Shown: positions 1 through 8,104 of the stretch, piece by piece
How positions within the stretch are numbered: the stretch's first letter is position 1
How the letters are laid out: each line of letters opens with the position of its first letter
NCBI GenBank assembly: GCA_900404475.1
Contig: OUQQ01000402.1
Coordinates: 11,101-29,941, forward strand
Length of the DNA: 18,841 nt
Origin: Spongospora subterranea
Taxonomy: Eukaryota; Endomyxa; Phytomyxea; Plasmodiophorida; Plasmodiophoridae
Direction of reading: 5' to 3'
Translations under genes and position numbers: made by a program
The notes under the pieces: generated by a model
Told to the model about the DNA's origin: nothing
The model's database searches: none
The model's input: the letters and a program-made list of their open reading frames with translations, nothing else

Positions 1-13
1 ATGAATTTTGGAA

Positions 14-525
14 CGGTTGACATTGCCCCGATTGTTTGTCAGCGGGTTGGATGCACTAGCTGCATTCGGCCTCTACAGACTGATTACAAGACGCTGCGAA
101 CCTTATGGTCCAGCGCTATCCTCTATCGGTCCGCACCGATAGAGGACATCTCTCGGCGAAGGCCGAAATTGCAGATACAGGATCATCGCAGTTCGGCTTT
201 CTGCAAGGCCCAACGATTTCGTCCCAGGGACAAACAACAGTTGCTGTTGCTGCAAATCGAAGAAATGATATCAGAGTTCGAGGAATTCCATCAGGAACAC
301 GAACTCGAGGACGTTCCGGAGTGGGGATTTATGTTCAGTGGTCTCGGGTTTTACGATTGGTGTATGTGAAGTGATAATATGGTACATAGGGCAATTAATT
401 TACTCAACCTATTATCGCACAGGATTCATTTAAGGGCCATGCAAGTGGCTGAGGAGTATTCTCAAATTGACGAGCAGTTTGAACTGCTGCGAGATCTTCA
501 ATGAATCAATAAATTTAAATGCATA
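14..525 (+). pseudogene. Inverted-repeat copy A, decayed coding sequence
   Basis: This copy aligns along its whole length, with many mismatches and small indels, to the reverse complement of 1630-2147. Long shared blocks include the stretch around GATTGTTTGTCAG, the one around CTGCGAACCTT-TGGTCCAGCGCTAT, and one encoding a peptide close to HRIHLRAMQVAEE. Shared peptide words (APIVCQ, LRTLWSSAILYR, VAEE/VAEK) appear in different reading frames in the two copies. This suggests an old protein-coding sequence that has picked up frameshifts. One frame is open from base 1 to 369 but stops before the conserved C-terminal block at 409-501. The repeat may extend left of the window. I do not recognise the family. 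Confidence 0.6.
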
Positions 526-988
526 TTGGAGCTTGATAAACTTTCTTGAAATTTTTCAACATATAAAAGCCATATCAGGCATTTTGGGCCATTTTTGGGC
601 CAATTACGGAGTTTGAGCCATTTTTGGACAAAACAATCGTTTTGGCCAATGTCGGGCCATCTTTTGGGCCAATTCAATCTTTTGGGCCATTCTTGGGCCA
701 TTTACGGAGTTTGGGCCATTTTCAACTCTCCGGGAATGTTGATCCTGCGATAGATAGCCCGTGTCAAGTTAAAGACGTTCGATACTGCAATGTCAACTGA
801 CGCGGAGTTGCGGGTCTCTTATTCCGAACGACAGTCCGCTCGTCATTTCCGAGGGACCTCGCTCGCAGTCCGCGGATTTCTGAAAGACCAACAGCGAGGG
901 GTCTTCCAATGTTCATTATCCATTCTTCATTTCAACTAACATTAACACAAGGATTGCACAGCATCAAACAATACCTGCCTTCTAGATC
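526..988. other. Non-coding spacer with minisatellite, upstream of the small membrane-protein gene
   Basis: Apart from the minisatellite at 578-722, I see no gene here. The 974-985 stretch, CCTGCCTTCTAG, is a pyrimidine-rich tract ending in AG, 3 bases before the ATG at 989. It looks like a 3' splice site. If real, the gene has a 5' untranslated intron (or an upstream exon), or receives a spliced leader. No donor could be assigned. Confidence 0.4.
578..722. repeat. Degenerate TTTTGGGCCA(TT) minisatellite
   Basis: The motif TTTTGGGCCATT and close variants recur about ten times. A higher-order unit of about 45 bp is visible: 583-627 and 679-722 both run TTTTGGGCCATT, a second TTGGGCCA, TTACGGAGTTTG and GCCATTTT. 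The reverse frame gives a low-complexity W-P-K-rich peptide, which is a by-product of the repeat and not a gene. Confidence 0.8.
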
Positions 989-1408
989 ATGGTTCGACCG
1001 CTGACCAAGAAGAAGCCAGAAGGGAGTACACCTCCCCGAGCATTCGAACAATCTGTTCAACAAGACATTTCACATGAAATTAAACAATCTGATTACCCAA
1101 ACTTGTCACCTGCTGCTTTGTCCACATTGAAAACGCTACAAGACTTCAAGGGACGTCAATCCGGTGTTATCCACAGAGCGCGCCGTGGCGGAGGTGGCTT
1201 TGGCGTTGGCGGTGGCCGTGCGCTTCTTCATGCCGGGGAAGGTGGAGATGGAATTCTCAATAAGCACAAGAATGATGCTACCTCTTTATCTCCTGGCGGT
1301 TCTGTATTCGAGGCCGGTTTAACCCTGGCGCTATTCAGTCAAAATCCTGTCATTTTAACTGCTTGGCTTTGTTTGATCGTCATATCCGTGTTTTTTGCCC
1401 TGGTTTGA
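989..1408 (+). CDS. Small probable tail-anchored membrane protein, 139 aa, unknown family
   Basis: This is an uninterrupted ATG-to-TGA frame. The N-terminal half is polar and charged (RPLTKKKPEG near the start). Residues 65-75 form an Arg/Gly-rich stretch containing RRGGGGFGVGGG. Residues about 115-139 form one hydrophobic segment containing LTAWLCLIVISVFFALV that runs to the very C-terminus, the layout of a tail-anchored protein inserted into the ER or another membrane. I compared it mentally with Sec61-beta (small, tail-anchored, Gly/Arg-rich before the anchor), but the conserved FYT-D-PGLKV block is absent, so I do not assign it. A splice-acceptor-like tract sits 3 bases upstream of the ATG. 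It is the only intact gene in the first 8.8 kb and lies between the two arms of an inverted repeat. Confidence 0.55.
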   Translation: MVRPLTKKKPEGSTPPRAFEQSVQQDISHEIKQSDYPNLSPAALSTLKTLQDFKGRQSGVIHRARRGGGGFGVGGGRALLHAGEGGDGILNKHKNDATSLSPGGSVFEAGLTLALFSQNPVILTAWLCLIVISVFFALV

Positions 1409-1629
1409 GCGAATCATGTTAGATAAACTTTGGTGTCCCCATTGCCCAATCTCAATCTACGTCATCGCCATTCAGTTTGCTTGTAGTATTATTCGATTAT
1501 GACTGTTGAGTATTTATCCGATCAAGATTAGCATCGGAAACTTGAGATTGGCACAGATGCCTGATGTGGCACAGAAATGTCCCGAAATCCAAAGAAGCTT
1601 CAACACGATCGAATTCAGTCAGATGATTT

Positions 1630-2147
1630 CAAAAACAATGTGCCGAACTGTTAAGTGCATTTTGGAATTTGACAATTTACTGTCTTTGATGAATCCATTC
1701 TGGTCATCACGAAGTGGAAATTTTTCTGCCACATGCATGGCCTTTAGATGGATCCAATGCGATGATAGTTTGAGTAAAATGATTTCACTATACGCCATAT
1801 TGTCAATTGACATGCCAACAATAAAACCCTAGAACAATGAAAAATGATGACGATCAAGAACGCATTCGAGTTGGTGTTCCTCATGTGATTCCCCAACTCT
1901 GCTCCTTTTCCTTTATTTGCAATAACAGCAACTGCAGTGTCTCCTTTGGACAGAATCGAAATGCCTTGCTAGAAGCCGAACTTTAATATTCTTGTACCCG
2001 TAGTCGGCCTTGGCCGGGAGAGGTCCTAGCTCGATAGAGAATAGCGCTGGACCACAAGGTTCGCAGAGCATGATAATCTAGATGTGTAGACTGAATGCAC
2101 CTAGTACATCCATCTCCTGACAAACAATCGGAGCCATGTCAACGGCA
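1630..2147 (-). pseudogene. Inverted-repeat copy B, decayed coding sequence
   Basis: This is the reverse-strand partner of 14-525. Read on the minus strand it gives APIVCQ, then LRTLWSSAILYR in another frame, then IHLKAMHVAEK near the end, matching copy A in order and spacing. In-frame stops and frame changes fall between these blocks, so it is not an intact gene. A 64-codon frame (1813-1619, starting at an ATG) covers only the conserved C-terminal block. The central loop between the two copies is about 1.1 kb and holds the tail-anchored protein gene. Confidence 0.6.
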
Positions 2148-3299
2148 TCATATCTGAGCTATTCTCCCAATTTGGAAAATTCCTGATGGCAAAATCGGCA
2201 ATATCGAAACTGTCATTGTCGTTTGGGGATTAACCGGATTATCGATTGAGGACTCGAGACCGGCAATGGGATCATCTGCATGCAAATGTAAGACACCTTT
2301 TGAAGAACACTCAAAGAGCAATTGCAACCAGTGGAATCTATGCCTGATTGGTGATCTTTTGATTAACCCTTGACAAGATTTTTGAGGAGTGGAATGCACA
2401 TAAGATGCGAAAGAGCAGTATGAATCCTGGAGGTTCCCCCGACTTTCTGTATTCGTATCTAGAACTGCACGGCGCTGTCTAATCGGACAATATCATCCCA
2501 CCATTGCTTATGCAGTATTGTCACAATGCGTTCCCGGGATCTGCCGCTGACTTCGATGACCTATTCGGTGTCAAGATGGACCGTCCCGTTTTTCAAAGCT
2601 GAGTTTGAATAACATGTTGACTGCATACCTCTGCCTACGAGAGATTAGAGAGGCGCTTATTACGCTGCTTCCGTAATCGAACAGCGCTGATGATCAGCGA
2701 GTAGTTCGTTCTGATGTGAATGTGGGAGAGTGAGCTGCCTGCAGTAAACTCGAATATTTCTGGATAGGCAATGTAATCGGGTGGGCATTCGGTGTGGTCG
2801 TTATGACAGGTTATGTTGTTGAATCCAGCTGGTGTAATAGGTTCCTTCAGTGGATACCCAAGCTACTTGTAGCGGCCAGGCGGAAGTAGGGGAAAACCTG
2901 GCATTACACAGGATTTCCCGACCAATAAGAACCCGCGAACCTTTGTATACCAAACAATACCATACCATATCAGTTCGATCTGATATGGGGTATAAAGAAC
3001 CATGAGGCTCTTCCCACTGTTGCACGAAGGTATCTACATTCGTATGATGAACTCTATGCCGACAACCGACTCAAATAAACGAGGTAGTTTTAAAAAAGCA
3101 AATGGTTGCAGAATATTGTATTGGAAGCAAAATGAAATGCCTCGACATGGCGAAAACGAGATGACATTCGATAGGCAATGTCGTTGTCGCATATTACCGA
3201 AATCATACGAGTGGCGTCTAGATTTAATTCAGCCTGGCGTTTTGAACGACAATTCGCCGGTGCTTTGCAGATAATGGGGGTCGGATCGGCATCAGGCGC
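2148..3299 (-). other. Non-annotatable stretch with short coherent minus-strand frames
   Basis: No intact gene. On the minus strand a 74-codon frame (3025-2801) reads plausibly coding sequence. After a frame change near 2830 it continues as an open stretch to about 2560 with a Cys/His-containing part (CHNDHTECPP) and a basic part (RLRKQRNKRLSN). Another 83-codon frame lies at 2399-2148. These look like further remnants of decayed genes in the same orientation as the alpha-kinase remnant, but I cannot name a family. Confidence 0.3.
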
Positions 3300-4090
3300 C
3301 TCTTGCTCTTACGTATCGTGCTCTTTCAGTTCGCCCGCCTTTATCGTAACCGGTTCTACAACTGGATCATTATTGGTATGATCTGAGTCCATTCCCACTT
3401 CATACTGGATGTCAATAATGTCAAACATCGCGCACAACAGGTTACATCTGTGCTCTTCAAAAAATGGCACAATTGAATTCTGTCGACATTTCCCATGCCA
3501 AACAAGTTATCATTAACGGACACAGTCACGATTTCCTGATCTGTGAAATGCTCGCCGGCACCTTGCAGATCAAGAGCCATTAGGCAGCGTTTGGAGTGCA
3601 CATAGGTAAAATGAGCGAACTAGGCGATCGGTTTTCACTCGTTGACTCGTCTTTGGCGTAATGGCAGCAATGGCGCCCTGACTACTTACCAACTTAATGA
3701 ACTTGTGTCAAATCTGGCGCTTGATTTGCCAAAAAAATCGCTGATTTGACCATGCGACAGAGTTAAGAATCGCCGTCGTGAATGGTCAGATCAATTGCGT
3801 CTGGCAAAAGTTCCAGTACCACGTAATCTGAGAATTTGACATCATATCTGGTGTCGTTAATAGCCTTGTCAAAGATTCCAGATGCGTGGGCACAGATCGC
3901 CAACTGCTGCACATTTTCCTGTGTGAATCTGCAACTTATCGTGCTTAAACAGCCCGCATCTTTTCAAAAACGACCACGTCTTCAGCCAATGAAGGTCGAA
4001 ACAGAGAGTCCTTGTAAACAACTTTGAGTGTACCATCTTCAACAGCCTCCTCCATGTTAGGAATCGACCATTCCGTGCAATGTAGCAGTC
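3300..4090 (-). pseudogene. Alpha-kinase (MHCK/eEF2K family) domain, frameshifted
   Basis: Minus-strand segments in several frames, in the correct order, spell an atypical alpha-kinase domain. The order is: an N-lobe part ending AEDVVVFEKMRAV (about 4070-3950); FTQENVQQLAICAHASGIF followed by SDYVVLELL (3935-3765), as in the family's D-x-Q-x-A and V-x-LEL core; HKFIKLVSSQGAI (3715-3630), matching the FIK-N-N-G block; FAHFTYVHS then ALDLQGAGEHFTDQE (3625-3530), with the DLQG and TD catalytic motifs; FGMGN; and HRCNLLC (3455-3435), the HxCxxxC zinc site. Stops and about five frame changes break it. One is a one-base loss in a T-run near 3465. Alpha-kinases phosphorylate Ser/Thr in helical targets, eEF2 and myosin heavy chain being the known cases. 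Nearby genes show no indels over several kb, so real decay is more likely than poor sequence. Confidence 0.8.
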
Positions 4091-4097
4091 GCTGTGT

Positions 4098-4646
4098 TTA
4101 ATTGCGGCTTTCGAACACGCTCAAAATCGAAACGGCCATGCTAGCGGTGCCGGCATCAGCTTTTGTTGCATCATACATCGATTGGAACGATCGGCCATGA
4201 AGATCACCAAAGACGCCGGTCGCTGTTGACAACCTGCCTGTTCGAACTGGTGGAACTTCAGCGGAACGAATCTCTTTCACCACTGTGCGGCCCAGATCGC
4301 AATAGGGCACGTCATTGACAGAAGCATTAGACCTCGTTAGGTTCAACGTCGGCGAAACAACCTCACTGTTGGATTGGTCGTGGCGATTCAACCACAGTTG
4401 CTTCTTCGCTGGATCAAAATTGAAAGGAAAGTCTTCGAACTTGGTGCCAGCTTCAATCAAAGCGCCTCTCTCCACGCTGGGATAAGGAAATAGAGTTTCG
4501 ATGTCGGCTCCTTTTAAATGTGCATCTCTATGATTCTTGAGTCCCGATGCGCTATTGTCTTTTACAATGTCAGGCTTTTTGACCGGAAGAGTCATGTCAA
4601 TCGTGCAAGAGATTGGATCTGCACAGCATATCTGGTTAGGTAACAA
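4098..4646 (-). pseudogene. 182-codon open frame joining the protease remnant to the alpha-kinase remnant
   Basis: This is the longest minus-strand open frame of the left half. It contains LFPYPSVERGALIEAG then KFEDFPF in its first third, followed by a polar Ser/Thr/Asn-rich region, and ends in a stop just before the alpha-kinase N-lobe. A related block, LLPYPKWNDNAKYQL then SFQDFPYI, occurs at 6130-6015 on the same strand, so the module exists twice. Upstream, in another frame, is an acidic run with DDDDV (about 4680-4660) that connects to the protease-like part. I take it as an internal piece of a larger decayed gene. It could be the N-terminal extension of the kinase or the C-terminal part of the protease protein. 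No family recognised. Confidence 0.45.
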
Positions 4647-4659
4647 TCTGGATGGGTCA

Positions 4660-5822
4660 CATCATCGTCGTCGGACATCAAAATTCCTATCAGAACCTTC
4701 ATGGTGTTGTCAGATTCAGTATCACCAGCGTCGTGCTGATGACGTTCTTCAACAGTTTTCACTGCAAGCCTTCCTGGGTTGCTGTTGACGTACCAGCATC
4801 TGGAAACATGGAATTCAAGCCATCATAATGCAGGGCGCTATTGTCAATGAAAATCGCTCCACAAAAATGTGAGCTGTTTGAAAACATTGTGGCCGCTCGA
4901 AAATTTTGTTTGTCACCAAAATTGCAAGAGCGCTAGGCACCCGGCGGGCGAATGATGTCTTGGGACATGTTTCCACAGAACACGAAGCCTCTACTCGCAT
5001 GCAGATATTGAACATGCTATCAATATAATTCCGAAATAATCCTTCTATTGACCCGTAGACGTTGAGACTATTGCCGATAGGACGACTAGGTGAAGGTAGC
5101 CAATCATACCTGGCTTTGCCGTATTCTCCATCTTGAATGGACCTGAAGCATGATTTCAACAAAAGTTCTTGCTCAGGGACCTCGACAGCTGGAATTTGTG
5201 CATAAAGTACAAAAACATTAGAAATGTGTCCAAGGGAAAAGTATTTGTATAGTCATTTCGCGATATGTAAAATATCACGGTATGCCAAATGTAGCCCAAC
5301 TAATGTCATTTCCCAACTTTGGAAACTATTTTCTTGCTGCCTTTTGGTCGGCCAGTAGACTTTTGAGTTTTGATGAGTGCGGAAGTTGTATCTGGTGGTC
5401 TTCCATCGTTGTGAAATTTTGCTTCTGCTTTCTGGAGTTGGCATATCTCAGTCGCATTCCAGCTTCCGCCAGTTTGTAATCAACCTGTAATTGAGCAGCG
5501 TATCGATACGACCACTCGACACATTGTGCAATGGTTAACTTTCTAGCTGGTCCGAATCTTTGGAAATCGCCACCTAAAGACTCCTGAGCATCGGTGTCCT
5601 TCGGAAGAACTCCAAAAACCGGCGCTCGTCGGTGGAAAGTTGCAGCTGTTCTTGCATGTATAGATGGCCCGTGAACATTGAGGTCCGAAATGGCTCCCTA
5701 CACAAATAGTGTATTGCATACCATCCGGCAATTAAACCGGCAACGTCGATGGGAGCATCGACGTTGCAAACGGTGTCATAATCGAGGAAGAACTTAATAT
5801 TCTCATTTGTACGTATCCCCAA
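4660..5822 (-). pseudogene. Copy 1: AT-hook / papain-like (USP- or C48-like) cysteine peptidase protein, decayed
   Basis: Minus-strand pieces in three frames run in this order. First comes a helical N-terminal part (WYAIHYLCREPFRTSMF, then RRFLEFFRRTP, then LTIAQCVEWSYRYAAQLQ, 5730-5480). Next is DGRPPDTTSALIK followed by the AT-hook STGRPKGSKK (5410-5335). A mid part follows with RYDWLPSPSRPIGNSLNVYG, then CSVETCPKT (5125-4960). Last is a His box, NSSHFCGAIFIDNSALHYDG (about 4880-4820). The AT-hook followed by a Cys/His papain-fold peptidase is a layout I associate with transposon-encoded proteins of protists and fungi. The region where the catalytic Cys box should be (about 5300-5250) no longer shows a Cys. 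Stops and frame changes make it a pseudogene. Confidence 0.55.
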
Positions 5823-5841
5823 TCTCGCTTGGCGGAATTTT

Positions 5842-5990
5842 TAAATTTGCCGCCGGAATATTTAGGTCAAAGCTCAAATTTTTTTGCAAATAACCAATTT
5901 TGCAAAATACGTTCCCAAACGCGCAGCCTATAAGTTTTATTTTGCAAATTCGCCAAAATTTTGCAAAATATCCGTGGAATTTGCAATATT
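5842..5990. repeat. Palindromic ATTTTGCAAAAT-type repeat cluster
   Basis: Six variants of TTTTGCAAA occur in 150 bp, at about 5842, 5880, 5896, 5938, 5955 and 5978. The best units (5896-5908 and 5955-5969) are near-perfect palindromes of ATTTTGCAAAAT. Spacing is irregular (roughly 15-40 bp). The stretch is AT-rich and lies between the two decayed peptidase copies. Minus-strand frames through it give Lys/Phe/Cys/Ile-rich low-complexity peptide, which I do not treat as coding. Confidence 0.7.
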
Positions 5991-6340
5991 GAGCGACATC
6001 CAAACCGACCCTAAAATATATGGGAAATCCTGAAAACTTGTGTCAGGCAAAATAAGGGCGCCATCTCCAGTGGCAAGTTGATACTTTGCGTTGTCATTCC
6101 ATTTGGGATAAGGCAATAAATTTTTGGTCAATTCTTCGACGATGTCGATATACGACGCCGACATAAAAAACCATATTAACAGGGCAGTGTTGGGGCAACA
6201 TCATTGCCTTCCCCGGGTGAAAACCGCAGTCATGACCCGTTACGCTGACCTTTGCCAACATAACATTCGTCGCACCGGCCTTGCGATTCCCGCCCATTCG
6301 ACGACGACCTGCTTCACTGGCGCTTTCCGTTATTCTCATG
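5937..6340 (-). pseudogene. Second copy of the LPYP...DFP module, decayed
   Basis: Two overlapping minus-strand frames (6340-6094 and 6164-5937) together carry sequence that ends in LLPYPKWNDNAKYQL and SFQDFPYI. The same motif pair is found at about 4515-4425 in the 182-codon frame beyond copy 1. Its position relative to the Cys-box copy at 7748-8104 equals that in copy 1 once the 1-kb inverted-repeat element is removed (about 725 against 770 bp). I therefore regard it as the distal part of copy 2. The stop at 5937 falls inside the ATTTTGCAAAAT cluster. Confidence 0.4.
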
Positions 6341-6544
6341 AGCTAGTCGTGAACAGATTGAGCCGACAAGGTTGCTTTTGAAGGGCAGGACTGTCCCACT
6401 GACCGTTGACATGACCACACATTAGTAAAAAACGCCATATGGTAACAGATATGGAAAAGCTTTGTAACTACATACCGTACTGCCTTCACTGTTCTTGCGT
6501 GATGTATATTTCCCCCCGTTAAGCACTAATCTAATTAGGGCCAG

Positions 6545-6985
6545 CCGAGTTACTGTACAAGCGAAAACAGTCCAAAAGATTGCTGGCGCGGACTTAGAAT
6601 ATGACAGTATGTAGCTCGCAGCGAGATCAGCCTTTCTCAACAAAACGCTCCAAAATGCTGTAGTCGTCGCCAATAGATTCCTATGCTTCGACCGAGTCTG
6701 GAGTCGGAAACACGACTAATATTGGTGAGAGCCCAAAGGTGCTACAGACGAGTTTACTGCACTTGATACCAAGTGATGATTACACCTGCTATATTGTGCA
6801 TCAGAATATATTCAGAGTGCAGTTCCATCTGCAGTCTCATCTGCAGTTTCACCTTCATTTGCACGGAAGTGCTGAGCGATCATGAAAATTTCTCGTCTCG
6901 CATGGACACAATCGACATCGTGTGGTCGCCTTCGGACAGGCACCTTTACGCAAGGACGGACCGCCTTAAAAGGTCCATACAAAAC
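6545..6985 (+). repeat. Left arm of nested inverted repeat (fold-back element)
   Basis: The reverse complement of this arm matches 7216-7555. Strongest blocks are 6872-6985 against 7336-7216 (about 85% by eye) and 6600-6711 against 7345-7460. The homology weakens towards 6545. This arm holds about 146 extra bases (6723-6868) that are missing from the right arm between bases 7344 and 7345. The extra piece contains three tandem 12-mers of the GAAACTGCAGAT type (minus strand, about 6820-6855). Within the conserved block both arms read MDTIDIVWSPSDRH when translated away from the outer ends, with mostly silent differences. Confidence 0.75.
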
Positions 6986-7215
6986 ATAATTTCAAATCAA
7001 ATATTAGGCGAAGGTGGAACTGTTTTCTCAATTCGAATGAAAAGAATATGTCGGGGAATATGTGTGGCCGAACCACCGGACTCGAATATGTGCAAGTTCG
7101 TGCAGGAGACAAATCACCAGGAGGAATTGGGTCCTCGGGACCTCTTCACTATTTTGGTGTACGAGGTTCAACCTGAATACTATCGTTTGCGAATTGAGAA
7201 AACAGTGTGATTGAA
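6986..7215 (+). other. Central spacer of the nested inverted repeat
   Basis: The 230-bp loop between the two arms is open on + from the left arm's ATG at 6901 through to the TGA at 7210. It gives a chimeric 103-codon frame starting MDTIDIVWSPSDRHLYA and ending LRIEKTV. I recognise no domain. A second + frame gives VRAGDKSPGGIGSSGPLH. Either could be remnant coding sequence. Confidence 0.4.
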
Positions 7216-7555
7216 AAAATGTTTTGGATGGACGTTCAAGGCGGACCGTCCACGCATACATGTGCCTGTCCGACGGCGACCACACGATGTCGATGGTGTC
7301 CATAGCGGGGCGAGAAATTTTCATGGGCGTTCAGCACGTCCGTGCAACTCCAGACTCGGTCGAGGCATTGGAATTTATTAGCGACGACAACAGCATTTTC
7401 CAGCGTATTGTCATAAAAGGCTGATCTCGCTGCAAGCTGTATTTAATATTGTCATAATAATATGGCAAGTCCACGCCAGCAACCCTTCCTGCACACTACG
7501 AATCACAACACCACAATTGGGCATGGACTGTTTCCATTGCATGTATGGCATCTGG
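7216..7555 (-). repeat. Right arm of nested inverted repeat
   Basis: This is the partner of 6545-6985 and lacks the 146-bp segment present in the left arm. On + an open frame (7224-7424) contains YMCLSDGDHTMSMVSI and ends IFQRIVIKG. On - it contains MDTIDIVWSPSDRHMYAWT. The outer part (7460-7555) aligns weakly to 6600-6545 through AAGTCCACGCCAGCAA and GGACTGTTTCC-like words, so the outer boundary is soft. Confidence 0.7.
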
Positions 7556-7747
7556 AACTTCCGCCAGGATATGGATCAAAGCATGGCCAGGACTACCAAA
7601 TTGACCAGCGCCATACAGTGTTTTGTGGTCAACAACCCTGCGATGAGCATGACACGACCCTGCTTCAGTTCTTCGCCAGGACACCTGGCGCCTTATGAGC
7701 GTTTTTAGCCTTGATCGTTCTGTTTTGAAAATGATTTAAAAGACGGA

Positions 7748-8104
7748 TTAAAAGACCAGATGGGCCGCCATATTGCAAACACGGTACGTAAATAAACAAG
7801 CGCATCGGTTACCGGTGGGAATTTCAAATCCAACAAAGCCTACGCTGAGCAATTCCAATAGCGATGTAATATAGCAGGTGTTATTTGAGTGGCCGTACGA
7901 CTGATACGACAGTAATGGTTCTTCACAATGCTGCGACCGCCTTTTGGTCGGCCCACCGATCGTTTCCAAAGTCTTCTGGGCGGCAACATGGCCACCAATC
8001 GTCTCGACTTGAAGCTTAGGACTATCCAAGGGCGATGGGATCTCAGGCTCATGAAGGAGCGCTTCAGAAATGTCGGGAGCTCTCCCATCGTTCAATACAG
8101 GCAC
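7748..8104 (-). pseudogene. Copy 2: AT-hook / Cys-box peptidase fragment
   Basis: This is a 118-codon minus-strand frame. Near the start it has LNDGRAPDISEALL, the counterpart of DGRPPDTTSALI in copy 1. One frame over, at about 7975-7940, is the AT-hook VGRPKGGRS, the counterpart of TGRPKGSKK. Back in the main frame comes SYGHSNNTCYITSLLELL (about 7900-7845), which looks like the catalytic Cys box of USP-like peptidases (N-T/S-C-Y/W-x-x-S-x-L-E/Q). The frame ends at 7748 without a His box, so this is a fragment. It shares strand and order with copy 1, and a fold-back element interrupts the sequence beyond it. No ATG supports translation as it stands, and the frame shift at the AT-hook argues for decay. 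Confidence 0.55.

Noticed and set aside
989..1408. Identification as Sec61-beta
   Set aside because: Size, Gly/Arg patch and tail anchor fit, but the conserved cytosolic motif before the anchor is missing.
6779..6795. Shared word ACACCTGCTATATT with the Cys box at about 7880 suggesting a third peptidase copy
   Set aside because: A match of this length is expected by chance in a window of this size, and flanking bases do not align.
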